Assembly (NCBI GenBank): GCA_012842565.1
Contig: DUSO01000076.1
Span: 1-36,059, forward strand
Direction of reading: 5' to 3'
Source: Bacillota bacterium
GTDB taxonomy: Bacteria; Bacillota; SHA-98; Ch115
DNA: 36,059 nucleotides
Shown here: piece after piece, positions 8,802 to 16,640 of the stretch
Layout: each line of letters begins with the position of its first letter
Numbering within the stretch: position 1 is the first letter of the stretch
Translations under genes and position numbers: made by a program
The notes under the pieces: generated by a model
What the model saw: the letters and a program-made list of their open reading frames with translations, nothing else
The model's database searches: none
Told to the model about the DNA's origin: nothing

Positions 8802-9662
8802 TTGAAAATGCTGGGCAGCCGAGCACACCACGCAATATGGCGCCACATAGTGCAGGTACTCATCATTGCCGGGCTCTTGGGGTATATGTTTCCCTTCTTC
8901 TGGATGGTTTCTACAAGTCTCAAACCCAAGTCTGAGTTCTACACCTACCCACCATCGTTACTTCCAGGGCATCCTTCATTCGGGGCTTTCTCCAGCGTCC
9001 TCATTGGTCGCGGTTATATTACCCTTCTCGGGAACAGTATCGTGATATGTCTCTCAGCTGTTATCTTTATTCTGGCCCTTTCTCTTCTCATAGCTTATCC
9101 CCTAACCCGGCTCAGCCTTCCGGCCAGGGTAAAAACGGGCATACTTCAGTGGATTCTCAGCCTGCGTTTCCTGCCGCCAATAGTGGTTGTGGTCCCCATA
9201 TTCGCCATTATTCGGACAGCGGGCCTGTATGATCGCCCGGTCTCGTTGATATTCCTCTATTCGGCTTTTGGGCTGCCATTTGCGGTATGGATGGTGAAGG
9301 GCTTCCTGCAGGAGGTGCCAAAGGAACTAGAGGAGGCTGCCTGGGTGGACGGGGCGAGCCGGTCTTATGCATTCTTTAGGATCCTGCTTCCCCTCCTCGC
9401 CCCGGGGATACTGGCTACTGCCGTAATCTCGTTTGCCCTCTCCTGGAGCGAGTTTCTCTTTGCACTTATACTAACTGCCACGCCCAGGGCACAGACATTT
9501 CCAGTAGGAGTATGGGGGCTTGTGACCCAATTTCAGATTATATGGAATGAGATGGCAGCCGTCGGCGTGATCTCCGTTATCGTCCCGGTCTGTCTTCTTC
9601 TGTTCGGCAGGCGCTATGTGTTGAGCGCTCTGACATTCGGGGTTATAAGAGAGAAATCGTAG
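8802..9662 (+). CDS. Sugar ABC transporter permease (MalG type)
   Basis: Second membrane subunit of the sugar importer, 286 aa. The MalG-type N terminus has a first membrane helix (VLIIAGLLGYMFPFFWMVSTSLK), then further helices and the EAA loop EEAAWVDGASRSYAFFRILLPLLAPG. A TTG start at 8802 and an ATG at 8808 are both possible; GGAG and AAGGTG upstream can serve either. It should pair with the 7874-8764 permease. The oxidoreductase gene follows and appears to be in the same operon. Confidence 0.93.
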   Translation: MKMLGSRAHHAIWRHIVQVLIIAGLLGYMFPFFWMVSTSLKPKSEFYTYPPSLLPGHPSFGAFSSVLIGRGYITLLGNSIVICLSAVIFILALSLLIAYPLTRLSLPARVKTGILQWILSLRFLPPIVVVVPIFAIIRTAGLYDRPVSLIFLYSAFGLPFAVWMVKGFLQEVPKELEEAAWVDGASRSYAFFRILLPLLAPGILATAVISFALSWSEFLFALILTATPRAQTFPVGVWGLVTQFQIIWNEMAAVGVISVIVPVCLLLFGRRYVLSALTFGVIREKS

Positions 9663-9737
9663 GTGGAACAAGGATTATGGGGCCAACACATATCCGGCCT
9701 GGTCCTACGGTACAGATATGCGCAGCATGGGAGGTAT

Positions 9738-10721
9738 ATGGCATTGAGTCTGAAGGTAGGCATAATCGGAGCAGGAAATATGGGGAGGCTGCATACCCAA
9801 ATCCTTCGCAGCCTGGATGGCGTCAGGGTTGTCGGCGTGGTGGACAAGGATGAGAATGTGGCCCAGAGGTTTTCCCAGGAGACCGGAGTAGGGGTTTTCG
9901 GGTGCGTTGACGCCCTCCTGGAGCAGGTGGAGGCCGTTTTCATAACTACTCCCAACACCGCCCATGTGGAGAGCACGATCAAGGCATTAGCCCAGGATAT
10001 TCATGTATTCTGCGAGAAACCTATGGCCACTTCGCTTGACGAGGCAAGTAAGGTCCTTAAGGCGGCAAGAAGTTCGGATGCAATCTACCAGATTGGGTAT
10101 AACCGGCGTAACGCGCCCGTTTACCGAAAAGCAAAACAGCTGATATCAGAGGGCAGGGTGCGCCCGCGATTCGCACAGGTCAAGATGAATAGGGGGGAGC
10201 TCTGCAGGCCCTCATGGGTTGGGGATAGGGCTATCACCGGTGGTTTTCTGTACGAATCGGTAAGCCATCTGTTAGATATAGCCAGGTGGCTCGTGGGGGA
10301 TATCGCTTCTGTCCGCGCCTTCGGCCGGACCGGGGTGTACGAAGAGCCCGATGAGATCGCAATTGTGCTAACGGCTCAAGATGGCACTCTGATTTCCTTC
10401 TCCGCTTGCGCCCATTCCACGTGGATGTTCCCCTTCGAGAGAGTAGAGATCTATGGAGACCATTCCACGATTGTCACCGAGGAAATGGAGAGAGTTGGAT
10501 ACTGTCTCGGGATAGATGAGGAAGCCGTCTACCACACCTTCACTCATCTGCCGCGCGAGGAGAAGTGGGGCTATGTGAATGAGGATAGGCTTTTCATTGA
10601 GGCGATCCGGGGCGAAAGGCAGCCATCACCTGGAGTTGATGACGCGTACAAGGCGACAGAGCTGGTAGAGGCGTGCTACCTGGCCCTTGAGAGGGGAGAC
10701 GTCGTTAAGCTGCCACTTTAG
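9738..10721 (+). CDS. Gfo/Idh/MocA-family NAD(P)-dependent sugar or cyclitol dehydrogenase
   Basis: Oxidises or reduces a sugar, sugar acid or cyclitol with NAD(P); 327 aa. The Rossmann motif GAGNMG is at residues 11-16, VVDKDE ends the second strand, and EKP at 93-95 carries the family lysine. GGFLYESVSHLLDIARWLVGD holds the usual substrate-site histidine and aspartate. The ORF track begins at GTG 9663 right after the permease stop but has no ribosome site there. GGGAGG at 9729 supports ATG 9738, or TTG 9744 with better spacing. Inositol dehydrogenase (IolG) is one member of this family, and the IolM/N/O genes downstream make that role attractive, but sequence alone does not fix the substrate. 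Confidence 0.9.
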   Translation: MALSLKVGIIGAGNMGRLHTQILRSLDGVRVVGVVDKDENVAQRFSQETGVGVFGCVDALLEQVEAVFITTPNTAHVESTIKALAQDIHVFCEKPMATSLDEASKVLKAARSSDAIYQIGYNRRNAPVYRKAKQLISEGRVRPRFAQVKMNRGELCRPSWVGDRAITGGFLYESVSHLLDIARWLVGDIASVRAFGRTGVYEEPDEIAIVLTAQDGTLISFSACAHSTWMFPFERVEIYGDHSTIVTEEMERVGYCLGIDEEAVYHTFTHLPREEKWGYVNEDRLFIEAIRGERQPSPGVDDAYKATELVEACYLALERGDVVKLPL

Positions 10722-10855
10722 GGCCTCTGCCGACGTCCTTTTATTGGCCTCGTATTATTTGGGCCCCCCAAGTGTTACATTCCGCTGCGGCGGCGCGGGC
10801 GACGTGGGGCACCCAGGATGCCGCAGGAGTCGCCTCTGAAAGGAGCGAGATTGTC

Positions 10856-11683
10856 GTGAAACCGTGCCTGAATCAGTCCACGATAATGCAGTGCAGCACA
10901 GAGGAATTCATTAAGGTATCAGCAAACGCCGGGTTCGAATGGGTTGAGCTCAGGATCCCGAAGGTTGAAGAGTACCTGAGTTACAATCCCGCCCGTGAGC
11001 TAAGGCAGTTGATGAAATCCCGGGGAGTTAAGGTGGCGACCCTGAATGCGCTGGAATTCTTCTCGCTCGTACCTGAGGAGAACTATGCTTTCATGAGGAA
11101 TAAGGCCGAGGAAGCAGCGATCCTCTGCGACCTCCTGGAATGCGGCATGTTCATCGCGGTTCCGAGCAGGAAAAGCCACATATACGACGATGATGAGCTC
11201 GTAGTGGAGACCACGGCCCGGAGGTTGGAGATATTGTCGGGTGTCGCGGACAAGTATGGGGTTAAACTGTTGTTCGAGTTCATCGGGTTCCCTGATTTCT
11301 CGGTAAGGGATATGGGGGCGGCCTTGAGAATAGTGGAAATGGTCAAAGGCTATGACATCAAGCTGGTCATAGATACCTTTCATTTCTTCGTGGGTGGAAC
11401 CGGGCTGGATAGCTTGGCGAAAGTGCCTGCAAATAGGATTGGCATCGTCCACATTAACGACATACCGGACCTCCCGTACGATAAACTGACAGATGCCATG
11501 AGGCTCCTGCCGGGGGATGGCCGGGCCGGCCTGGAGCCATTTTGTGAAGTATTAAAGAAAGCGGGGTTTGATGGGTGGCTGTCGTTGGAACTCTTCAATG
11601 AGGACCTGTGGAAGCTCAACCCTCAAGAAGTGGCCGCCATGGCCTGGAGGAGCCTTCAGAGGTTCGCACCTTCATTTCAGTAG
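10856..11683 (+). CDS. TIM-barrel sugar isomerase/epimerase (xylose isomerase-like)
   Basis: Predicted metal-dependent isomerase or epimerase acting on a sugar or keto acid, 275 aa. Putative metal ligands are E141 (FEFIGF), D173 (VIDTFHFF), H199 (IVHINDI) and E245 (SLELFN), the standard set of the IolE/IolI/hydroxypyruvate isomerase superfamily. The track start at 10772 is rejected: GTG 10856 has AAAGGAG ten bases upstream and gives a normal N terminus. It is the last gene of the LacI-linked sugar operon, 134 bases after the dehydrogenase, and probably acts on that enzyme's product. It is clearly different from the IolO-like epimerase at 30396. Confidence 0.88.
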   Translation: MKPCLNQSTIMQCSTEEFIKVSANAGFEWVELRIPKVEEYLSYNPARELRQLMKSRGVKVATLNALEFFSLVPEENYAFMRNKAEEAAILCDLLECGMFIAVPSRKSHIYDDDELVVETTARRLEILSGVADKYGVKLLFEFIGFPDFSVRDMGAALRIVEMVKGYDIKLVIDTFHFFVGGTGLDSLAKVPANRIGIVHINDIPDLPYDKLTDAMRLLPGDGRAGLEPFCEVLKKAGFDGWLSLELFNEDLWKLNPQEVAAMAWRSLQRFAPSFQ

Positions 11684-11755
11684 GACCGAGAAGAATGCCG
11701 CTACCCGTTTCGCTCGCTTACTTCATATTGGGATAAACTGATAGCAGAATTAAAC

Positions 11756-11986
11756 CTACACTGGATAAATTGTCTGTCCAGTCCGCAGAATCTCGTCCAG
11801 CAATGGCGACGGGGTTTTCAGAATCTTTACTCCAAAACTCCAAACATGAGTAAAGGGAAAACGCTCACATAGTTCATCTATTACCGAGGTGGCGATGATG
11901 AATATGGGTTTACCTTTTCCCTGGCGTTTTTGATTTACTACCAGGGCCTCCCGACGCTTCAGGGCTTCATGTTGCCAGCAATTTTC
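11756..11986 (-). pseudogene. Receiver-domain-like gene remnant
   Basis: On the minus strand a 76-codon open frame follows a TGA at 11987-11989 and ends at TAG 11756-11758. It has no ATG, GTG or TTG near its beginning, so the ORF track omits it. Its translation looks like real protein: KPIFIIATSVIDELCERF, then FGVKILKTPSPLLDEILRTG. This follows the end of a response-regulator receiver domain (strand 4 ending in T/S, strand 5 with the conserved Lys before Pro, then helix 5). The bases further upstream on the same strand show only short, interrupted frames. I read it as the surviving 3' end of a decayed gene. The family call is tentative. Confidence 0.4.
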
Positions 11987-12170
11987 TCACCCCAATCATA
12001 TCATATCCTAACCATGATACCCATAACAACTATGATCTATTCTCCCAGGGGCGTCTGCGGAACAATCCTCCTCGCGGGGCAGAGTTTAGATTTTGATAGA
12101 AATGACCCGGTATAGGTTGATACGGTCGGGAATCTGGGGGAATCTTCCCGGGCTTTCGTACTTTGGCAAT

Positions 12171-12198
12171 TTGACAGTTCATCATATTAAAGTAAAGT
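12171..12198 (+). promoter_or_regulatory. Candidate promoter of the amino-acid transporter operon
   Basis: TTGACA (12171-12176) matches the -35 consensus. The AT-rich stretch after it offers TAAAGT at a 16-base spacing, which is weak, or TATAAC at 21 bases, which is too far. It lies about 80 bases before the binding-protein start. Apart from this and the remnant at 11756-11986, I see no gene, riboswitch or T-box in the 595 bases from 11684 to 12278. Confidence 0.35.
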
Positions 12199-12278
12199 AT
12201 AACTGTGGGCCAGATTCTTGTCTCTACTCTACTTGGCACACCAATCAAAATCAGGTCTTTGGAGAGGAGTTATAGAAA

Positions 12279-13082
12279 ATGAGGAACAGAGTTACAAACC
12301 GGTTCACTCTACTTCTTGTCGCATTTTGCCTTATCCTTCTATCTGTTTCGGCGGCTGCCGTGTCGTTGGCAGCAACCGATGACTCCCTGGAAAAGGTGCT
12401 CAAGGCGGGGAAACTCACCATCGGTATAGACGATGCATATCCCCCCATGGAATACCGTGATGAGCAGAATAACCTTGTTGGATTTGACATTGATCTCGCC
12501 CGGGAGATTGGAAAACGCCTGGGGGTAAAGGTCGAATGGATTCCCACCGAGTGGAGTGGAGTCCTTCTCGCTCTCAATGCCCACAAGTTTGACATAATCC
12601 TCTCCACCCTCAGCGTTACTGAGGAACGGGCGAAGCAGATCGATTTTGGCCCACCCTATCTGTATGAATCCCAGGTGATCGTGGTTTGTGCGGACAATAA
12701 TACGATAAAGTCCAAAGAAGACTTGGTTGGCAAAGTTGTCGGCACGCAGCTCGGCAGTACCAGCGAGGAGGCGGCCAAGACTATAAAGGGGATCAAGGAA
12801 CTCAAGAAGTATAACAAGTTTACGGAGGTGTTCCTCGACCTGGGCATTGGAAGGATTGAGGCCGGCGTTGTGGACGAATTGGTCGGGCGCTATTACATGA
12901 AAACCAGGCCGGATCAATTCAAGGTCGTCGCTTCCATAGTCGATGAGCCTGTTGCGATAGGTTATCGTAAGAGCGACAAGAAGCTCCAAGAGGCTATCAA
13001 TAAGATAGTTGATGAGATCAAGGCGGATGGCACTATGGCCAAGATATCCAAGAAATGGTTTGGCGCGGATATCACAAAGTAG
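12279..13082 (+). CDS. Polar amino-acid-binding protein of ABC transporter (family 3)
   Basis: Extracellular receptor for an amino acid, 267 aa, typical of the HisJ/GlnH family. A signal peptide spans about residues 1-32 (basic start, hydrophobic LLLVAFCLILLSVSAAAVSLA). The mature part starts with KVLKAGKLTIGIDDAYPPMEYRD, followed by LVGFDIDLAREIGKRLGVKVEW, the amino-group and carboxylate binding region of the family. GAGGAG precedes the ATG by about nine bases. It heads a three-gene operon with permease and ATPase. Ligand class is clear; the exact amino acid is not. Confidence 0.93.
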   Translation: MRNRVTNRFTLLLVAFCLILLSVSAAAVSLAATDDSLEKVLKAGKLTIGIDDAYPPMEYRDEQNNLVGFDIDLAREIGKRLGVKVEWIPTEWSGVLLALNAHKFDIILSTLSVTEERAKQIDFGPPYLYESQVIVVCADNNTIKSKEDLVGKVVGTQLGSTSEEAAKTIKGIKELKKYNKFTEVFLDLGIGRIEAGVVDELVGRYYMKTRPDQFKVVASIVDEPVAIGYRKSDKKLQEAINKIVDEIKADGTMAKISKKWFGADITK

Positions 13083-13118
13083 GTCTAGATGCTCGCCTGA
13101 CCGGCCACGCCAGTGTAG

Positions 13119-13146
13119 CCAGCGCCGTTCACATGACCGGCGCTGG
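13119..13146 (+). promoter_or_regulatory. Intercistronic hairpin after amino-acid-binding protein
   Basis: Arms ccagcgccg and cggcgctgg pair over 9 bp around a 10-base loop. It sits 36 bases after the binding-protein stop and has no T tract. Its place matches the hairpin at 7811-7845 in the sugar operon, so it probably stabilises or partly terminates the binding-protein message. Confidence 0.5.
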
Positions 13147-13263
13147 GGCGCTTGGCTTGAAGGACCGGTGAGGACCGACCTAGCTTGGGCATGATGCGCA
13201 TTTCTCGAGGTGGATCATGGGGGGAGATGAGCCGCGGTTTTCACCCTGCGGCCTTCGGTTTGC

Positions 13264-13914
13264 ATGGATGTTGCGATTATGATAAAGTACTTACCCGTCC
13301 TCGCCCGGGGGGCGGGCATGACGGTGCAGCTCACCATCCTTGCCATAATTCTCGGGACAGGGATGGGGCTTGTCATCGCGCTGGGTGAGATATCACAAAA
13401 CAGGGCAATATCCGGATCAGCCAGGTTTTACACCTGGCTGATCCGTGGCACGCCGCTCCTGCTCCAGTTGTTCACGATCTATTACGGGCTACCGCAGCTC
13501 GGCCTTACGCTCTCGCCCTTTGCCGCGGCAGTAGCGGGACTGAGCTTGAATTCCGCGGCGTATGTGGCAGAGATAATAAGGGGCGCCATCCAATCCATAG
13601 ATAGGGGGCAGATGGAGGCTGCGCGATCTCTGGGCATGTCATACTTGCAGGCCATGAGGCGGATAATCCTGCCACAGGCTTACAGGCGCCTCATTCCACC
13701 CATGGGGAATGAATTCATCGCATTGCTTAAGGATTCCTCGCTCGTTGCCACAATATCAATGGTTGACCTGATGAGAACGGCACAGCAGATGTACGCGACG
13801 ACTTTCAGGCCCGTGGAGATATTCGCCGCCGCGGGCTGCCTTTATTTAGTTTTGACTACCTTCTTTACTGTCACATTCGGTAGATTGGAGAAACGTCTAT
13901 CGGTTTACCAGTAA
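13264..13914 (+). CDS. Polar amino-acid ABC transporter permease
   Basis: Membrane subunit of the amino-acid importer, 216 aa, the usual size of HisM/GlnP proteins. The N-terminal MIKYLPVLARGAGMTVQLTILAIILG is the family entry helix. RGTPLLLQLFTIYYGLP and the EAA loop EAARSLGMSYLQAMRRIILPQA are diagnostic, as is NEFIALLKDSSLVATISM. No convincing Shine-Dalgarno site precedes ATG 13264, and no better in-frame start exists before the upstream stop at 13228. A single permease in the operon implies a homodimer. Confidence 0.93.
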   Translation: MDVAIMIKYLPVLARGAGMTVQLTILAIILGTGMGLVIALGEISQNRAISGSARFYTWLIRGTPLLLQLFTIYYGLPQLGLTLSPFAAAVAGLSLNSAAYVAEIIRGAIQSIDRGQMEAARSLGMSYLQAMRRIILPQAYRRLIPPMGNEFIALLKDSSLVATISMVDLMRTAQQMYATTFRPVEIFAAAGCLYLVLTTFFTVTFGRLEKRLSVYQ

Positions 13915-13960
13915 GTAGACTTTACGCGTTAGTCTACGAGTGTGAGGGCTTTATAGAGCC

Positions 13961-13998
13961 CACCAGCCTGTGGATGCTGGTGAGGGGGCTTTGCCCCC
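13961..13998 (+). promoter_or_regulatory. Two adjacent hairpins before the amino-acid transporter ATPase
   Basis: caccagc pairs with gctggtg (13961-13967 with 13976-13982). Directly after it gggggc pairs with gccccc around a three-base ttt loop (13984-13998). They lie between the permease stop and the GGGGGGTG site of the ATPase gene and could tune its expression. The second one overlaps the start proposed by the ORF track, which argues against that start. Confidence 0.4.
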
Positions 13999-14008
13999 GG
14001 GGGGTGTC

Positions 14009-14917
14009 ATGATGCCAGCTGGGAAGTTTCTGTGGATGAATGAGTCTCTGATAAATGGGGCACTGGCCCGGCCTCTTGAATCAAGCATGCTAGAGGCACC
14101 GGGATATGCAGCCCAAGAAGGCGAAATGCCGGGTTTGGTTTCGGACGGTAGACCCGATATGATCAGGGTCGTAGGCCTGAACAAGTTCTTTGGAGACCTG
14201 CACGTGATCCGGGATGTCTCGTTTAGTGTCCGGAAAGGCGAGGTTGTGGTCCTGATCGGCCCCAGCGGGTCTGGCAAGAGCACGCTCTTACGGTGCATCA
14301 ACAGGCTTGAGAAGGCGGATAGCGGGGTCATCTACATCGATGGAATCCCACTTGGGATGAGAAAAAAGGGGGACAGATGGGTTCCTGCATCCGAGGCCGC
14401 GATTAACAAGCTGCGGTCGGAAATCGGGATGGTCTTCCAGAGGTTTAACCTGTTCCCGCACCTGACCGCTCTCCAGAACGTAACAGAGGCTCTTATCACA
14501 GTGAAGAAGATGGCGCCGGCAAGCGCGCGCAGCATCGGCATGGAACTCCTTGCTAGAGTCGGCCTCAGTGATAAGGTATCAAGCTACCCGTGCCAGCTTT
14601 CGGGCGGCCAGCAGCAGCGGGTGGCGATCGCCCGGGCCCTCGCGATGAAGCCCAAGATAATGCTCTTCGATGAGCCCACATCCGCACTCGACCCCGAGCT
14701 GGTCGGCGAAGTGCTGGCGGTGATGAAGGATCTCGCTGAAAGCGGCATGACCATGCTTGTTGTCACGCACGAAATGGGGTTCGCGCGCGAGGTTGCGGAC
14801 AGGGTCATGTTCATGGACTCCGGGCAGATCCTCGAGGATGCTCCCCCCGAAGTCCTCTTCCGGAGCCCAAAGCATGCCAGGACCAGGAGCTTTTTACAGA
14901 GGATAGCGCACTCGTAA
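14009..14917 (+). CDS. Polar amino-acid ABC transporter ATP-binding protein
   Basis: ATPase of the amino-acid importer. Walker [10 protein letters not shown], signature [15 protein letters not shown], Walker [13 protein letters not shown] and switch region [16 protein letters not shown] are all intact, as in GlnQ/HisP. The start is uncertain. GlnQ proteins normally begin at the equivalent of [16 protein letters not shown] (ATG 14159), but that ATG has no good ribosome site. ATG 14009/14012 has GGGGGGTG close upstream and adds about 50 residues with no recognisable domain; I chose it for the ribosome site. It ends 12 bases before the convergent stop of the XRE-cupin gene. Confidence 0.9.
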   Translation: MMPAGKFLWMNESLINGALARPLESSMLEAPGYAAQEGEMPGLVSDGRPDMIRVVGLNKFFGDLHVIRDVSFSVRKGEVVVLIGPSGSGKSTLLRCINRLEKADSGVIYIDGIPLGMRKKGDRWVPASEAAINKLRSEIGMVFQRFNLFPHLTALQNVTEALITVKKMAPASARSIGMELLARVGLSDKVSSYPCQLSGGQQQRVAIARALAMKPKIMLFDEPTSALDPELVGEVLAVMKDLAESGMTMLVVTHEMGFAREVADRVMFMDSGQILEDAPPEVLFRSPKHARTRSFLQRIAHS

Positions 14918-14929
14918 GCGGGCGCCCCT

Positions 14930-15466
14930 CTAGAATGTCGGCGGCGTGTTTATCCAGATCGCCTTCGCCTGCGTCGTCCCTATGTTGGTGAGCTTGTGTG
15001 GGATGGAAGAACTGTATGAAATGCTATCGCCTTCCTCAAGGATAAAGACCCTGTCGGCCAACTGGACCTGCAGGGTGCCCTCAAGCACGATGCCGCACTC
15101 CTCCCCCACATGGGAATAGGGCTCGTTCCCGGTCGTAGCCCCTACTTCAAAGACATTGTACAAGACCTCGAGATTGGGCGCGGTCTTTCGCGAAAGAAGA
15201 TAATACGTGATGCCCGAGCCCACCTTGAGGACATTCCGGGCACTTTGCCGGGTGACGAAAGTATCGTCATCGGCCTCGTCGAAGAAGTAGCCGACCGATA
15301 TTCCGAGCGAATCGGCAAGCCTCTTAAGGGTATTCACCGAGGGGTTGGCTTTTCCCCTTTCTATCTGGCTCAAAAGTGCTGCGGAAACGCCGCTGCTCTC
15401 CGCGAGTTGTTTTAGGGTTATCTGCTTTATCTTGCGCAGCTTATGCAGGTTAAGGCCGATAGACAT
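14930..15466 (-). CDS. XRE-cupin transcriptional regulator (copy 1)
   Basis: One-component regulator, 178 aa. An N-terminal XRE helix-turn-helix ([53 protein letters not shown]) is followed by a small cupin sensor domain ([41 protein letters not shown]). The track starts at GTG 15481; ATG 15466 gives the usual N terminus and has AGAGGTG upstream, at a somewhat long spacing. It is divergent from the transketolase operon across a 283-base region that carries its own promoter and the shared element at 15586. Copy 2 at 27337 has the same architecture and the same C-terminal ending style (IWINTPPTF versus IWANTPPWF). The cupin ligand is unknown, probably a sugar-derived metabolite. Confidence 0.93.
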   Translation of the reverse strand: MSIGLNLHKLRKIKQITLKQLAESSGVSAALLSQIERGKANPSVNTLKRLADSLGISVGYFFDEADDDTFVTRQSARNVLKVGSGITYYLLSRKTAPNLEVLYNVFEVGATTGNEPYSHVGEECGIVLEGTLQVQLADRVFILEEGDSISYSSSIPHKLTNIGTTQAKAIWINTPPTF

Positions 15467-15514
15467 CTTAGTTTCTTGCACCTCTTATGATCAAGCTTTT
15501 GTCAACCCCAATGG

Positions 15515-15543
15515 ATTATAAGATAAATCGGGTGAAGTATCAA
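15515..15543 (-). promoter_or_regulatory. SigmaA-type promoter of XRE-cupin gene 1
   Basis: Read on the minus strand, TTGATA (15543-15538) is followed after exactly 17 bases by a perfect TATAAT (15520-15515). The distance to the ATG at 15466 leaves a short leader. This is the best vegetative promoter I can see in the window. Confidence 0.75.
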
Positions 15544-15585
15544 TAAAACTTTTCCCTCCGCGGTCCTCACTGTAACAACTTCTGT

Positions 15586-15613
15586 TAAAAAATTCTCCGC
15601 ATAAGGAGGATTT
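15586..15613 (+). promoter_or_regulatory. Shared regulatory element, site 1 (upstream of transketolase operon)
   Basis: taaaaaattctccgcataag and the following gaggattt align without gaps to sites 2 and 3. Identical in all three: TAAAAAAT at positions 1-8, C12, AG 19-20, AGGA 22-25 and T28. Here the element is also a near dyad, AAATTCTCC facing GGAGGATTT around six bases. TATTTAA follows at 15634. It lies in the divergent region between XRE-cupin 1 and the transketolase genes, so it is a candidate operator for an XRE-cupin regulator. Confidence 0.55.
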
Positions 15614-15749
15614 CCTGCAGATGTGCAGTAATTTATTTAATGGAACTTAAATCATGACCGTGAAATGCCATTATAGTTAAGTGGATGTTATTGTTGGTGT
15701 GCGATGCCGCGGACCGCATTTCGGTGTCAGTACATTCGGGGGTGATCTC

Positions 15750-16640
15750 GTGAGGGAGAAGTGTTTAGCTCCTGATAGTGCAACAGGGCAAGCGACTTAC
15801 CGTGGAGAACCCCTGCCAGCCATTGCCCAGAGGATCCGGGAGCGGATACTTACGACGATCTCTAATGCCCGGGTCGGCCATCCGGGCGGTTCCATGTCAG
15901 CAGTCGAGATCCTCACATCGCTCTACTTCCACGTGCTCCGGGTGGACCCGGAGAGGCCGGACTGGCCGGAGCGTGATCGTTTCGTGCTCTCCAAGGGACA
16001 TGCTTCATCGGCCCTGTATGCCACCCTCGCGGAGAGAGGGTTCTTCCCACCGGAGCTACTTTCGACATTCGGCAAGATCAACAGCCGCCTCCAGGTACAC
16101 CCGGACATGCACAAGGTGCCCGGTGTAGAGATATCAACCGGTGCATTGGGCCAGGGGCTTTCGGTGGGAGTGGGGATGGCCCTGGCTGCGCGGGCTGATT
16201 ATCCAGAGGGGCGCGGCCGCCCCGGGGTACGCATCTACGTGCTCCTCGGCGATGGCGAATGCCAGGAGGGCCAGGTGTGGGAGGCCGTTATGGCGGCGGC
16301 GCACTACAAGCTCGACAACCTCACGGCCATAGTCGACTACAACCAGGTGCAGCTCAGCGGGCCTGTTGCCGAGGTCATGGAGGTAGCCCCGCTGGCCGAT
16401 AAATGGCGCTCATTTGGGTGGGCGGTAGAGGAAGTTCCAGGCCATGACATCGAGGCATTGATTGCGGGCTTTGACAAGGCCCGCGGGATCAAAGGGCGAC
16501 CTACCGTGATAATCGCCCGCACAGTCAAGGGCAAGGGTGTCTCCTTCATGGAGGGGAAGTCCGCCTGGCACGGTAAACCGCCGGATGAGCAGGAATTGAA
16601 GCTTGCCCTGGAGGAGGTTCGTAGGTCGTGGAAGCAGTAA
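15750..16640 (+). CDS. Transketolase, N-terminal (TPP-binding) subunit
   Basis: First half of a split transketolase, 296 aa, moving two-carbon ketol units between sugar phosphates. RVGHPGGSMSAVE and SKGHASSALY shape the active site. The thiamine-diphosphate motif runs from GDGECQEGQ (167-175) to VDYNQVQ. The ORF track starts at 15681; GTG 15750 is preferred because GGGGGTGAT lies just upstream. The gene overlaps the C-terminal subunit by 13 bases, so the two are made together. Split transketolases of this kind also occur as specialised enzymes, for example on apulose phosphate or sulfosugar phosphates, so the substrate need not be the classic pentose phosphates. Confidence 0.93.
   Translation: MREKCLAPDSATGQATYRGEPLPAIAQRIRERILTTISNARVGHPGGSMSAVEILTSLYFHVLRVDPERPDWPERDRFVLSKGHASSALYATLAERGFFPPELLSTFGKINSRLQVHPDMHKVPGVEISTGALGQGLSVGVGMALAARADYPEGRGRPGVRIYVLLGDGECQEGQVWEAVMAAAHYKLDNLTAIVDYNQVQLSGPVAEVMEVAPLADKWRSFGWAVEEVPGHDIEALIAGFDKARGIKGRPTVIIARTVKGKGVSFMEGKSAWHGKPPDEQELKLALEEVRRSWKQ

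Noticed and set aside
11930-12275. Short plus-strand ORFs of 61 and 60 aa
   Set aside because: No ribosome sites and no recognisable composition; part of this stretch is better explained by the minus-strand remnant.
11684-12278. T-box or amino-acid riboswitch before the amino-acid transporter operon
   Set aside because: I found no T-box consensus, specifier stem or terminator/antiterminator pair; only a small cgggaa/ttcccg hairpin at 12127-12150.
12339-12989. 216-aa minus-strand ORF in the track
   Set aside because: It lies entirely opposite the amino-acid-binding protein gene, which has clear family motifs, a signal peptide and a ribosome site. It is a shadow.
14930-15481. GTG 15481 as start of XRE-cupin gene 1
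   Set aside because: ATG 15466 matches the usual N terminus and uses AGAGGTG as ribosome site, which would itself contain the GTG start.
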